Source: Megascapheus bottae (lineage: Eukaryota; Chordata; Mammalia; Rodentia; Geomyidae). Taken from it: a stretch of DNA of 64,000 nucleotides. The notes beneath the pieces are model-generated. The model did no database searches and was not told the DNA's origin. It saw only the letters and a list, made by a program, of their open reading frames with translations. A program made the translations under genes and the position numbers. The stretch lies in contig JANJXV010000191.1 of assembly GCA_024803745.1 (NCBI GenBank), forward strand, positions 868,001 through 932,000. The letters run 5' to 3'. Below, in pieces: positions 24,882 through 36,489 of the stretch (its first letter is position 1; each line of letters starts with the position of its first letter).

Positions 24882-25441
24882 TTGAAAATGGGAGCAAGAT
24901 TACTACTAAATACGATTATAGTTTTTCAGATATAACCAACCTAGACCTCTGTAGCTGGCAGACACTAGATGTTCACAAGTTTTGGTTGGTATTATCACTC
25001 TTTCTTTTTGTGCACTTACAGACCAGCCTAATACAACCACTGATAAGCGATTTATACCCAAAACAATAAGCCTCTCATTCCAATCTCTATTGTCTTTAAG
25101 TCCCTCTGAGCCTAGAGAATAATTAACCACCTACATATACAATATTGCTCAACAGCCATCAAGTGTAGATCCGTGCAGTATAAGGGTTGAAAGACGAGCA
25201 GAGGTCCAGAGATAGAACAAAAGAATGAGAGAGGTCAGGGGAGGTGAAAGAGGATTAACGTAGGAGTGTAAGAATATTGTAGTAATGAAGAAAATTTATA
25301 GCGTAAGGATAACTGACATAAGTTGGTAAGTAGGTAGCATATATGAGTACAAAGTTTGGAAAGTATTAGAATAAAACTTATGTGTTGCTGCACGACTAGC
25401 TCTTAGCCCAACCAGTGGCCTCACAGTGGACCATGGGATGG

Positions 25442-26832
25442 ATCTGTTTTTCTTGTCTACGTTGAGGGAAAGGGGTATTTCACAAGATGCAGAAGCGAAG
25501 ATTTCAGAAGCAAATGCTGTGAGTGAATTAGCTCGTAAAAAGCATTTTTATTCTCTTTTATCTTTCTGCCAGTCTTGGGGCTTGAATTCAGGGCCTGAGC
25601 ACTGTCCTCGGGTTTTCTCAAGTCTAGCCCTCTGCCACTTGAGCCACAGTGCCACATCTAGATTTTCTATCTATGTGGTACTGAGCCATCAAACCCAGAT
25701 CTTCATGGATGCTAGGCAATCACTCTACCACTATGCCAAACTCTCAACCCTGACATAGTAATTATAAAGTCATCATCATCATCATCATCATCATCATAAT
25801 CATCATATCCAAATATCTTTTCTCCTACAAAGAATGAACACTTAACTGTGTCTAATGCTTTTTTTTTAATTTCACTAATTCTTCTGTGTTTTTCCCTCTT
25901 GCATTTTTTAAACTTGACAGCAAAGCTAATCATCAGGAAAAAAATGATTAGTATACAGAAACCTAATAATATCCTAGTAGATTGACGTCAAAAATATGTG
26001 CAAGATGCCCTGTGTGTTTGACCTAGTGGTAGATTACTCGCTACCAAGCAAAAAGACTCATGTTTGATTCCTCATTACCACATACATAGAAAACGCTGCA
26101 AGTGGTGCTGTGGCTCTGTGGGACAGCTAAAGCCTAAAGAAAGCCCAAGAACAATGTTCACACTCTGAGGTCAAGTCCCAAGTCTAGCAAACACAAAAAA
26201 AAATCGACAAGGGGCAAAAAGCAGGCAGAGAAGGTACTGTGAAGCAAATGTTTTGTAAAGGATGAGGGCAATATTGACCCTTAAGTCTGGATCTTACCTA
26301 AGAAAGGCTCCTTGAGCCTGAGACCAGACTGGTAGTTGGGCCTAGTGGAAGACATTGGGATTGGACAAATAAGGTGTGCTGTTTACTACATCCACATGTA
26401 TATTGTGATATTGGAGGAGAGATTCAGCCTCCAGTATGTCTTTGGTGAGGTCTTTTGTGAGCAAGGATCTTTGGTCATTGGGCCCTGAAAGGTGACCCTG
26501 CCTCCCTCACAATGGAACAGAATATGGAACCCTGGTAACCAAGCCACTGTAACTAACAACCAGCTCAAGCCAGCTCACTTGGCCTGTGGCTTAGGAGGAA
26601 GAAAGATGTTGCTGTGCTGTTGCCAAAGGTCAGGAAACTCGAGTCTCAGGCATGGAAGTTGTGGATGTCTTACTCGAAGATGTACATGCTAGATCATTGC
26701 CAAACCACAAATCCAGTATAACAGAACTTTCTCTCAGAAGAAGGCCAGGAAAATCCAGGGCAACCAGATGAGGTAAATTTCTAAGAAGAAATGTATTTGA
26801 ACCCATCATCCTCCCTACACACTACAACTTTC
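25442..26832 (+). repeat. Spacer D of the tandem unit
   Basis: Contains a minus-strand Geo SINE (about 25,545-25,753), an interrupted CAT tract (25771-25806, one CATAAT), a plus-strand Geo SINE (about 26,005-26,206) and the remnant of the short frame near 26,590-26,770. It shares diagnostic variants with the region 3 spacer, such as gctaccaagcaaaaagact where A-C have accaagcagtaagcctc. It is therefore closer to that copy than to its own neighbours. Confidence 0.85.
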
Positions 26833-29110
26833 TTTTTTTTCAGTTTTTTATTGTAATTAGTAAAAGGGTTAGATGATATTTGCCAGATAGAAGGTGCATT
26901 AATTCACATACATTGATACCCTTTCACATGTCTTGGTACCCATTTCCCTCCAACCCCACACCCCCCACCCGTCTTGGTTTTCCCCCCTTCCATATCAAAT
27001 TTCAAATATCCAAATACAAATAAATTCAATATATCAGATAACAAAGTGAGATACTATACCAATATGGGATAACCAAGGGACAGCAAACGAGATGAGAGAC
27101 AACATAGTACATTAAGGACAACAATCATTCATTATATGGCTTTTGTGTCAATATCCTGGAGGTCCTTTCAATTAGCTTCACATTATGTGGCCTTATATAT
27201 GGCCTTTTGCTCTATTGACAATCTCTGTTAGTAGAGCCCAAGGTTTCTACTGATTATGACGAATGAGGGAAACCACTGAGACTAAGTTCCTTTGAGTCTG
27301 GCTTACTTCACTTAATATGATTTGTTCTAAGTCTTTCCATTTCCTAACAAATGGGGCGATGTCATTCTTTCTGACAGCAGCATAGAATTCCATTGTGTAC
27401 AAATACCACAACTTGTTGATCCACTCATCAACTGAGGGACATCTGGGTTGGTTCCATATCTTTGCTATGGTGAATAGTGCTGCAATGAACATTGTTGTGC
27501 TAGTGGGTTTAGTATGCCCTTGTTTCTGGATTGTTGGGTAAATGCCAAGTAGTGGAATTGGTGGGCCATAGGGGAGTTGTATGTTTAGCGTTTTGAGGCA
27601 CTGCCGCACTGCTTTCCATAGTGGTTGAACGAGTTTGCAATCCCATCAACAGTGTAGTAGTGATCCCTCCTGGCCACATCGCCTCCAGCATCTGTTGTCA
27701 TGCATTTTCCTGATCCTGGCCATTCTAACTGGAGTTAGGTGGAATCTTGGAGTTGTTTTGATTTGCATTTCTTTTATCGCCAGAGATGTTGAGCATTTCT
27801 TCATGTGTCTATAGGCAATTTTGTTTCTTCTTCAGAGAAGACTCTCTTGAGTCTTTGGCCCATTTTGTAATGGGATGGGTGTTACTTTGGAGGTGAGTTT
27901 TGGAGTGATTCAATTTTTTGAGTTGTTGATATATTTTAGATATGAGGCCTTTGTCCGTTGTTTGGGTGGTGAAGATCTTCTCCCACTCTGTAGGCTTCCT
28001 GATTAGTTTACTAGCTATATCCGTTGCATACAAAAGCTCTGCAGTTTAATGCAGTCCCACTTATCCAGCCTTTCTCTGATTTGTTGTGATTCTTGGTCCT
28101 TATTAAGAAAGTTTCGACCTGTGCCAAGGAGGCCTAGTGTATCTCCTATTCCTTCCTGTAAACTTTTCAGTGTGTCACCTTTTACCTCCACGTCTTTGAT
28201 CCATTTGGAGTTAATTCTAGTGCAAGGGGACAAAGAAGGATCCAACTCATTTTTCTGCAGGTGTTTAACCAGTTCTGCCAGCACAACTTGTTGAAGAGGC
28301 TATCTTTCTTCCATTCTATTTTTTGGCTCCCTGGTCAAAGATTATGTGGCCATAGGTCTGTGGTTTAATATCTGGGTCCGCAGTTCTACTACAATGGACT
28401 TCAGGCCTGTTCTTGTGCCAGTACCAAGCTTTTTTGAGAATTATAGCTCTGTAATAGAGTCTTAAGTTTGGAATTGAAATTCCTCCAGCGCTGTTCTTTC
28501 TGCTAAGAAGTATTTTTGCTATACGGGGTCTTTTATTATTCCATATGAAATTTTGAATTGCCTCTTCTATTTCTTTAAAGAATGACATTGGGATGTTGAT
28601 TGGTATTACATTGAATTTGTAGATAGCCCTTGGCAAGATTCTCATTTTCACAATGTTGCTTCTTCCAATCCAGGAGCATGGGAGGTTTTTCCATTTCCTT
28701 AGTTCTGCTTTAATTTCCTTTTTTAGGGTTTTAAAGTTTTCATCTAAACGGTCCTTTACATTCTTAGTTAAGCTAATTGCTAGGTACTTTATTTTCTTTG
28801 AGGCTACTGTGAAAGGAATTTCTTTCCTGATTATTGCCTCGTTCCTCTCAGTGTTGGCATAAAGTAAGGTAGTTGATTTGTGAAGGTTCATTTTATGGCC
28901 TGTTACCCTTCCAAATCTTTGAATCAGCTCAAGGAGCTTGGGAGTAGGGTCTATAGGATTCTTTAAGTACAGAATCATGTCATCGGCAAAGAGGGATAGT
29001 TTTATTTCCTCTTTCCCTACTTGGATCCCCTTTATGCTTGCTTCTTGCCTTATTGCACTGCCTAGGAATTCTAGTACTATGTTAAAAAGGAGTGGAGGGA
29101 GTGGGCATCC
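26833..29110 (-). mobile_element. L1-E, 5'-truncated LINE-1 at the array edge
   Basis: Poly-A (T run) at 26833-26840, 3' UTR and the C-terminal half of ORF2. L1 sequence ends abruptly at 29110, inside the reverse transcriptase just before the QGCPLSP region, and joins unrelated DNA (tgaatgctaccccctagtac). The identical junction occurs at 63832/63833. No target-site duplication is visible, so the cut looks like a rearrangement breakpoint and not 5' truncation during insertion. Confidence 0.93.
27247..29110 (-). pseudogene. L1-E ORF2, C-terminal half, multiply frameshifted
   Basis: From high to low coordinate: [11 protein letters not shown] at about 28,990-28,950, the thumb-like region to 28316, a frameshift at ATTTTTTGG (one T fewer than in the intact copies), 28284-28015, 28033-27809, then the Cys-rich region (frame 27691-27509 and neighbours) and the terminus at 27609-27247. 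It is more decayed than the internal units, and it shares its variants with L1-G. Confidence 0.9.
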
Positions 29111-29310
29111 TGAATGCTACCCCCTAGTACTTTAATGCAAAGCTTAGCGCTGTGGCATTTTAAGCACAATTCAACGCTCTTTTTTTTGCTGGTTAATTAG
29201 AGGTAAAAATCTTATGGAATATATTGCGTGGCTGATTTTGAACTGGAATCCTCAGTTCTCAGCTTATCTTGAGTAGCTAGGATTACAGTACTTTTACAAC
29301 ATGTATGCTC
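29111..29310 (-). mobile_element. Array-edge flank with a B1-like SINE remnant
   Basis: The first 170 bases after the array are repeated at 63833-64000. The stretch 29,185-29,300 resembles the reversed B1-like SINE half (gctggttaattagagg...gagtagctaggattacag). Confidence 0.6.
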
Positions 29311-30385
29311 ATACACATTGCTTCTGATCCAAACACTCATTGTTCAATTTAACTAACAAGATGTGAGGAACGATGATTGACTGTAATTTACTAGTTGGGA
29401 TTCTAGTGAGTATATATTTCCACTTCCACTCTGAAGCCAGGGAAATGTTTCTGGTACATGTTTCAACTATCTCCCAAAGAGGAAATAATATGTGAGTACG
29501 TTTGGTAGTATTTCAGATAGGAGATGGACTTTGGTGTTTGGAACCTGTTGGGCAGAGTGTATCAGCTGGGCTGTGATAACAGAGATGATGTTACAGACAG
29601 TAATATCTTCATCCCAGACAGACTTAATCCAGATCCCTGGATTTCAGGCCTTGAGTAGATAGAATTACAAGTGTGAGCTGCCACCACCACCTGGTTCATT
29701 TTGGAAACCTTAATTGCTTCTCATTTGTTCCTTTCCTTTTTTGGAAGATTGATCTAAGCTGGCTGATTGTGCATCACAATGAAGTGATTGGCCTCAGGAA
29801 TTGCAAATATTTGTTTCATCAGCACGGAATGAATGAAGTTGATCTAAACCCAATAGTATTTTCTTTCTGATAAATAGGGAACTTACTTATATCATTTTTC
29901 CTTGCCTTTGCTTTCCCAAAGCAAGCAACATGTTTCTTAAAAACTATACTTCATGAGAATATTATAATTAGAAGCTATCTTCTGCACACTTCAGAATAGT
30001 CCTTGCATTTATAAACTTATATTACAATATTAGGTAGAAGAATGGTGACTGTTAGTTTCATAACTACTTCATATGTTTTACTCTTTAAGGCTCATTAAGT
30101 CAAAAAGGGATTAAAAACATTTATATAATAGTAGAACATAGCTCCTGCTGATTTGATGTGTGTGCAGATGATACACAGATTTATTAGGATTACTCAAAAG
30201 TTTTCTTCAAATTTTCAGTAGTAGACTGCTATGCTAACTGGTAGGTGATAGTAATGATGCTGAAATTCTATGAATCAGCTATGAAGCAGAATTTCAGGGG
30301 AGAGTATTTGCTAGGGACTTAATTTCTAAGACGCATATCAAGAATATTGAACTATAACACCAAATGATGGAGGACTCAGCGTCAC
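29311..30385. other. AT-rich non-coding stretch, no gene seen
   Basis: No convincing coding signal. A worn B1-like remnant (minus strand) lies at about 29,600-29,697 (ccttgagtagatagaattacaagtgtgagctgcc). The rest shows nothing I can name. Confidence 0.5.
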
Positions 30386-30853
30386 ATTTTGTTGTTTTAT
30401 GCAAGTCCTGGGACTTGAACCCAGGGCCTGGGAACTGTCCTTAAAAGTTTTTTTTTGCTTCAGGCTAGTGTTCTACCACTTTATCCACAGCTCCACTTCC
30501 AGATTTTTGGTAATGAACTGTAAATCAGAATATCATGCAATGTGTTTGGGCTGGATTCAAACCTGATTCTGTGTAGATAGGATTCCAAGTGTGAGCGCAC
30601 AGAGCCTGGCTAGTATCATTCATCATTCAAGTCATGGGACTGCAATTCTGCACCTGGGTCTTGTCACTGAGCTTTTCAGCTCAAGACTACTGCCCTATCC
30701 CTTGAGCCTTAGGGCCACTTCTGGGTTTCTGGTATTTAATTGGAGATAAGAGTCACATGGACTTCAGTGCCCAGGCTGACTTTGAACTGCTATCCTTGGA
30801 TCCCAGCCCCTTGAGTAGCTACATTTACAAGTGTGAGCCACCATACCCGGCTA
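30386..30853 (-). mobile_element. Two B1-like/Geo dimeric SINEs, minus strand, in series
   Basis: Copy one at about 30,386-30,612 and copy two at 30,636-30,853. Each has the reversed Geo half (gggacttgaacccagggcctggg, cttgagcc) followed by the reversed B1-like half (gagtagctacatttacaagtgtgagccacc). Both are worn. Confidence 0.75.
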
Positions 30854-30854
30854 A

Positions 30855-31260
30855 ATTATTTTTTAAGTTAATTTATTTTGTTAAGTCAATATATAGTTGG
30901 CATACGGTTACATAAGTAATGAACATATTTCTTAAGAAAATTGTTATCCCCTCCCTCATTTTTCTCTGTTTTCCTACCCTCAGCCCCCTCTCCACCCAGA
31001 TTGTTCAGTTCATTTCCGTTTAGTGTCTTCCAAGTATCACTGTTCAATTGGTTCACCCTTTTTCCTTTGTTTTTTTTTTTTTTTACCATTTTATTATACC
31101 CTCTCCATTCCCCAAATCACATAAACCTATGTACAAGACACAGGGTACCCGAATTCAACACAGTGACTACAGAGAATAAAACTAAAGGGAAAAAGAAGAA
31201 AAGAGGTAAAAAGCAAAGAAAATGAAAGAACATCATACAGTACCTTAGAAGCAACAACAC
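30855..31260 (-). mobile_element. LINE 3'-end-like interspersed repeat (family not certain)
   Basis: A pyrimidine-rich plus strand (cccctccctcatttttctctgttttcc) follows ggttacataagtaatgaacatatttctta. The same words recur at 37,525-37,685, so this is an interspersed repeat. By composition it resembles an older L1 3' UTR. The class is an inference. Confidence 0.45.
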
Positions 31261-31282
31261 TGAAAAAAACAAAACATAAAAC

Positions 31283-31432
31283 CTTGGGCTGAAAATGAAG
31301 CTTGCCTAGCATGTATGAAACCCTGGATTCCATTCCTCAGCACCACATAAACAAAAAACTGGAAGTGCCACTGTGACTCAGCTGGTAGATTTCTAACGTT
31401 CAGCACAGAGTGTCTCCAAGTGACAAAAATCT
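31283..31432 (+). mobile_element. IDL-Geo SINE
   Basis: ID-like half (gcttgcctagcatgtatgaaaccctgg, cctcagcaccacata) followed by a worn Geo half (ctggaagtgccactgtgactcagctggtag). Confidence 0.75.
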
Positions 31433-31514
31433 GTCACATTTAAGTCAGTCTTCAAAACTTTGCTAGGAACCAGTTACGTGATTTGGAATAAAGTCCAGTT
31501 TTCAAAAAATCACT

Positions 31515-31750
31515 AGCCAGGCGCTGGAGGGTCATAATTGTCATTCTACTAGCCAGGGAGAAGGTGATTCAAAGCCTTTGCAAGCAAAAAAAATGAAAAC
31601 AAAAAAAACTGTAAGATTCTACTCTCCACTTATCCACCCAAAAACTAAGTGGAGTTGTGGCTAAAACTGGTACAGCATTAGCCTTGAGGAAAAAGAACTA
31701 AGAGACCTTGCCCAGGTCCAAAGTTCAACCTCCCCACCAAGAAACAAAAA
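31515..31750 (+). mobile_element. B1-like/Geo dimeric SINE, old copy
   Basis: Starts gccaggcgctggagggtcata, has an internal A-rich stretch, and ends with a worn Geo half (gtggagttgtggctaaaactgg ... ccaggtccaaagttcaacc). Confidence 0.6.
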
Positions 31751-32559
31751 AAAGGAGTCCAGATACCTTAGTTTAAAAAATATATCTGGATATCTTAGTA
31801 GATTTTTCTGATCTTTCCTCATTCATCTGATGGAACCACATAATCTTGATCCTGATCTAAGAGCCTGCATTGTGCTTAACAAATTCATTCCACATATTCC
31901 ATTAGAATCTGGACAGCTAACAGCCACTTACCAATGCTTTATTCTACGTTTAGGCCAGTATGTCTTCATACCATCTACACAGTCAGCTATATCATCTTTC
32001 CAGAACTATCATTGAGTGTAGAACACTCAGAACTAAAATAATTGCATAAAGATGTAATAAAAACCCTTGATTCATTAAGAAAATTTCTGTACCACTTAGA
32101 GCAAGTACATTAGTGGTATTTACCTCTAGCCTCTTTTTTAAAAATTTTATTAACATTGAATTTTACATCATATTTCAAATGTCATGTTTAACCAACAAGT
32201 ATTCAAGAAGGGAATCGCTATACATTCCCTGGCACATAGATTTTAGAATATAGTAAAAATTAAGCTGAGTCTTTGTATGTCATAGATACAGATTAATCTA
32301 TAATAAAACACATGTCTATAGAGTGTATAGTCTATCCTAGATTATTATGTCTATGTAGTCATGTTTATATCTCCAAAATTATGTCCAGAACTTTGGGTAT
32401 CAACTATTCAATCATCGCTCTACTACTGTTTGAAACTAATATCCATATATTAAGGATACCATGTACCTTTTGTTCCTTGGTCTTGACTTATCTCACTCAA
32501 CAGGATTCACTCTAATTTCATCCACTACCCCAAAAATGCCATTATTATTTTTTTCTGTG
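31751..32559. other. Non-coding stretch, no gene or repeat recognised
   Basis: AT-rich sequence with only short chance frames on either strand. I see no splice-flanked exon, RNA gene or recognisable repeat. Confidence 0.45.
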
Positions 32560-33126
32560 CAGATCTTCTTTTTATGTATTTATATTTATTGTAATTTATG
32601 GAAGGGTTACATTATATTCACCAGTTAGAAGGTGCATTACTTCTCAAACTTTGATACCCCATGTAATGATATGGTCCCCATTTCCCTTCCCCTACCCCCA
32701 TTCATGTTCATTTCCCCCCTTCCCTATCCAATTTCAAATAACCCATTAGGCACATATGAAATATATCAGAAAACAAGGTGAAATATTGTAACAATATGAT
32801 ATAACCAAGGGATAGCAAAAGAGATAAGAGATCACATAGTTCATTAAGGACAACAATCACTCATTATATGAGTTTTGTTTCTTTATCTTGGAGGTCCTTA
32901 CATTTAGTGTCATACTATTTGTCACGATGTCTCTAGATTTTGTTCTATTGTAAATCTCTGGTAGCAGAGCCCAAGGTTTCTACTGAATTTGACAAATGAG
33001 GGAGACTCTTGGGCCTATGTTCCTTTGAGTTTGGCTTACTTCAGTTAATATGATTTTTTTCCTTTTCATCCACTTCCCCGAGAATGCCATTATTTTATCT
33101 TGTCGGTTGGCTATATATCATTCCAT
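32560..33126 (-). mobile_element. Old L1 3' end fragment
   Basis: Matches the array L1 3' UTR order: attgtaatttatggaagggtta, accagttagaaggtgcatta, ccccttccctatc, then the last codons of ORF2 near 33,000-33,120. It is clearly more diverged than the array copies. It runs into a GT microsatellite at its upstream end. Confidence 0.85.
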
Positions 33127-33138
33127 TGTGTGTGTGTG

Positions 33139-33182
<44 letters not shown>
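33127..33182. repeat. (GT)n microsatellite
   Basis: A near-pure GT run with a few GC interruptions at both ends. Confidence 0.97.
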
Positions 33183-33183
<1 letters not shown>

Positions 33184-33257
33184 ATCACATTTTTTGTAGT
33201 AGGGCATCTGGTTGTTTCCATCATCCAACCTCATTTTCTACAGATATTTATATAGTC

Positions 33258-34385
33258 TCTTTTTTATTTTCAGGGTAATGTATAGAGGGGTTACGATTAC
33301 ATTTACAGGTAGTGGACTGCATTACTTCTCACACATTTATTCCACTCCACATGTTTTTGTCCCCAGTTCCCTCTCCCCTCCCCTTCCCAATCATCTTGTT
33401 TCCCCCCTTCCCTTTCCTATTTGACATAAACCAATAAACATATATACAATATGCCAGGGAAAAATCAGATACAGTAACAATCTGACATTAACCAAAGGGC
33501 AAAATAAGAGATGAGAAATAACATAGTAGATTAAGGACAAAAATCACACAAGATTAAGAGCAACGATGACACAAGATATAGCTCTTGTTCCCATATCCTA
33601 GAGATCCTTTCATTTAGCCTCATCCTATATGACCTTATATACCTAGGTTTTTGAGTTATTGTAATCCTCTGCTAGGAGAGTCCTAGATGTGAACTAATTA
33701 TTACAAATGAGGGAAACCATTGAGCTTATGTTTCTTTGGGTCTGGCTGCTTCACTTAATATGAATTTTTCCAAGTCTTTCCATTTCCTTACAAATGGGGC
33801 GATGTCATTCCTTCTGATGGCAGCATAGCATTCCATTGTGTATAAGTACCACATCTTCTTGATTCAGTCATCTACTGAGTGGCATCTGGGTTGGTTTCAT
33901 ATCTTTGCTATGGTAAATAGTGCTGCAATGAGCATCATTGTGGTAGTGGCTTTAGTATGTCCTTTTTTCTGGACAATTGGGTAGATGCCAAGTAGTGGAT
34001 TTGCTGGATCATAGGGGAGCTCTATGTTCAGTCTTTTGAGGAACCACCACACTGCTTTCCCTAGTGGTTGAACGAGTTTACACTCACACCAACAGTGTAG
34101 GTGTGATCCCACCTGGTCACTTCCCCACCAGTATCTCTTATTAGATTTTTTGATAATGGCCATTCTGACTGGAGTCAGGTGGAATCTCAAAGTTGTTTTG
34201 ATTTTCATTTCCCATATTGCTAGAGATATGGAGCATTTCTTCATGTGTCTAAAGCCTATTTTAATTTTTTCTTCAGAGAATACTCTTTTAAGTCTTTAGC
34301 CCACCTTTTAATAGGATGGTTGTTTCTTTGAAGATTTGTTTGGGAGAGATTCATTTTTTTCAGCTATAGATATATTTTAGATAAC
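33258..34385 (-). mobile_element. Old 5'-truncated L1 with the ORF2 C-terminus
   Basis: 3' UTR from 33,258 (ttttattttcagggtaatgtatagaggggtta), followed by the ORF2 C-terminal domain on the minus strand. An open stretch at 34244-33897 keeps [33 protein letters not shown] wording (matched to the array copies) and a worn Cys-rich motif. It ends near 34,385. It is an older, independent insertion. Confidence 0.88.
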
Positions 34386-34419
34386 TACATATATTTTTGT
34401 AGAAAAAAGAATGGAAGCC

Positions 34420-34762
34420 ATCATGCTGGCTCACAACTTAATTTCAGCTACTTAGGAGGCTCAGGGCTTAGGATCACAGGTCAAAGCCACCCAGGGCCCT
34501 ACAGTGTGTGAGATCAAACTCTGTGAACATACAATGACTGTAAGAGGAATCTCACTGCCTGGGAATGTAGTGTAATGGTAGAGTGCTCACCTAGAATGCA
34601 TGAAGACCTAGGTTCTATTCACCGGTACCGCATATTCAGAAAAAAGGTAGAAGTGACGCTGTGTTTCAAGAGGCAGAGCACTCACCTTGGGCAAGCGAGT
34701 CCAATGAAAATGTCTAGGCCCTGAGTCCAAGCCGTAGGACTGGCAAAAAGAAAAAAAAGAGC
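34420..34762 (+). mobile_element. B1-like SINE followed by IDL-Geo SINE
   Basis: B1-like half at about 34,420-34,556 (ctacttaggaggctcagg), then a full IDL-Geo copy at about 34,556-34,762 (gtagtgtaatggtagagtgctcacctag ... ggccctgagtccaagcc) ending in an A-rich tail. Confidence 0.8.
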
Positions 34763-34860
34763 AATCTTACTTAAGGAACAAGGAATGTACCCTATATTTA
34801 TACAGACTGAAAAATTCATTAAGAAATTAGAAAATATGTATAAAGTGCATAATTTCTTTG

Positions 34861-34960
34861 GTGTGTTGGCACTGGGTCTTCAACTGAGTGCTTCAGCTCT
34901 ATCCCTGACCTTTTCTGCTCAAGGCTAGCACTCTACCAATGCAGCCCCAAATCAACTATC
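34861..34960 (-). mobile_element. Geo SINE fragment
   Basis: Reversed Geo words: cttcagctctatccctgacc, tctgctcaaggctagcactctacc. Confidence 0.65.
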
Positions 34961-35149
34961 TTCAATTGAGATATAAGCGATGAATATTTCAGGGTGCTTC
35001 ATGAAAAACATTTTTATAAATTGAAACTTTCAACACAGTCTTATTTTAGTATGAATGTTGAGATGGGAAGAGACAGAAAAAGTGAAATGTTTCCTGATCC
35101 CCATAGAGAAGAGACTCAGCAGAACCACTGTGGTCTGCAGGCTTCTTTG

Positions 35150-35385
35150 TGAGTTTTGTTTGCTTGTTTGATTTTTGTCAATTGTGGGGCTTGAACTCTG
35201 GGCCTGGGCACTGTCCCTGAGCTCTTCAGCTCAAGGCTAGTGCTTTAATCTGTGAGCCACAGTGCCACTTCTGGTTTTTCTGGCAGTTAACTGGGTACTT
35301 TGGCTGGCTTTAAACTTTGATTCTCAGATCTTAGCCTCCTGAGTAGCTAAGATTATAGGTGTGAGGTACCATCACCAGGCTGCTG
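35150..35385 (-). mobile_element. B1-like/Geo dimeric SINE
   Basis: Well-preserved reversed copy: ggggcttgaactctgggcctgg, gagctcttcagctcaaggctag, gagccacagtgccacttctgg, then cctcctgagtagctaagattatagg. Confidence 0.9.
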
Positions 35386-35744
35386 CTCTGTTACTATGCA
35401 GGTTCTGGATCAAGAACTTCAAGTTCTTACTTCAATTTTTTCTTCTCTTGCCTGATACTCTGCCATTTCAACGAAGCCCCAGTTCCTGGTCTTTGTTGGT
35501 TAATGAGAGATATTATGATTTTCTAATATTCAGAGGAATGATTATAAAACCCAGCATTTTACTTACTTGAATAAATTAAGAGACAGGACCTAGTGAGATG
35601 GAAAACAAAATTTTTTTTCAAGTTGCTATCCTGTTCTAATGCATAAGTCTGGCTATTTTGCTTACACACCAATATGTATTTTACCAATTTCTACTCTATT
35701 TTTGCTTAGCTTAAATCCACCACTGCCATTTCATAGATAATTTT
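35386..35744. other. Non-coding stretch, no gene seen
   Basis: Only short chance frames and a T/A-rich region. Nothing recognised. Confidence 0.45.
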
Positions 35745-36017
35745 GTTGTTGTTGTTTGCGGTGCTTGAACTCTGTGCCTGGGCTGTTCCTCAGATCTTCA
35801 GATCAATGCCAGTGCTCTACTACTTTTGATTTGGCCAGTCCTGGGCTTGAACTCAGGGACTGAGCACTGTCCTTATATTTTCTCAAGGCTAGGGCTCTAC
35901 CACTTCAGCCTCAGCACCACTTCCAGCATTTTTCTATGTATGTGATATTGAGGAATTGAACCCAGGTCTTCGTGCATGCTAGGCAAGCACTCTACCACTA
36001 GGCCAAACTCCCAGCCC
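35745..36017 (-). mobile_element. Geo fragment followed by IDL-Geo SINE
   Basis: A fragment at 35,745-35,822 abuts a good reversed IDL-Geo copy at 35,828-36,017 (ggcttgaactcagggactgagcac ... catgctaggcaagcactctaccacta). Confidence 0.82.
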
Positions 36018-36049
36018 AAAATTATTCATCATTACTATTAGCTATCTTC

Positions 36050-36290
36050 TTTTTTTTTATTATTGATTCGTCATGTTGCTTGGACTTTGGGCCTGGACTG
36101 TCCCTGACCTCTTCAGCTCAAGGCTAGCGCTCTTCCTCTACAGCTCCATTTTTGGTTTCTGGTAGTTAATTGGTGATGTAAGTCTCACAAACATATGTGT
36201 CCAGGCTGGCTTTGGGCTTTGAACCAAGATCCTCCAATCTCAGCCTCCATAGTAGGTAGAATTACACGCTTCAGCCAGCAGTGCCTGACT
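36050..36290 (-). mobile_element. B1-like/Geo dimeric SINE
   Basis: Reversed Geo half (cctgacctcttcagctcaaggctag) then the B1-like half (gttaattggtgatgtaagtctcac ... cagcctccatagtagg). It is followed directly by a TC-rich repeat. Confidence 0.82.
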
Positions 36291-36296
36291 GTTTGA

Positions 36297-36422
36297 TGTC
36301 TCTGTCTCTGTCTCTCTGTCTGTCTGTCTCTGCCTGTCTGCCTGTCTGTCTCTCTGTCTCTCTGTCTCTCTCTCTGTCTCTGTCTCTCTCTGTCTCTGTC
36401 TCTCTCTCTCTGTCTCTCTCTG

Positions 36423-36489
<67 letters not shown>
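36297..36489. repeat. (TC)n/(TCTG)n simple repeat
   Basis: About 190 bases of TCTC with interspersed TCTG, becoming pure TC at the right end. The Leu/Ser-only reading frame across it is a repeat artefact. Confidence 0.97.

Larger units (their letters stand above)
19395..25441 (-). mobile_element. L1-D, near full-length LINE-1 (6.05 kb)
   Basis: Array L1 with poly-A (T run) at 19395-19402, ORF2 from about 23,632 to 19,809, ORF1 at 24881-23698 and 5' UTR at 25441-24882. It shares many single-base variants with the region 3 copy L1-F, such as KCENIK for NCENIK in ORF1 and the EQSLANLEE variant. This supports the segmental-duplication link between the two loci. Confidence 0.95.
1..29110 (-). repeat. 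Tandem array of L1-plus-spacer composite units (macrosatellite-like), about 7.42 kb period
   Basis: The same sequence recurs head to tail with unit lengths of 7437, 7424 and 7421 bases, measured between ORF1 start codons at 2599, 10036, 17460 and 24881. Each unit is one minus-strand L1 followed, on the plus strand, by about 1.4 kb of host-derived spacer. Identity between units is visibly very high, with scattered single-base changes and small indels. Every internal unit has the same two junctions: L1 5' end to spacer (such as 3158/3159) and spacer to L1 poly-A tail (such as 4559/4560). That is the mark of tandem DNA duplication, not of repeated insertion. The window opens inside one L1, so the array extends to the left. 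It closes at 29110 in a truncated L1. Confidence 0.95.

Noticed and set aside
25712..25933. Minus-strand frame with a poly-Asp run in spacer D
   Set aside because: It is produced by the CAT microsatellite, and its length tracks the repeat count between units.
1..29110. CRISPR-like or viral repeat array
   Set aside because: The unit is 7.4 kb with L1 coding content. There are no short spaced repeats, and no endogenous retroviral genes or LTR pairs were recognised in the window.
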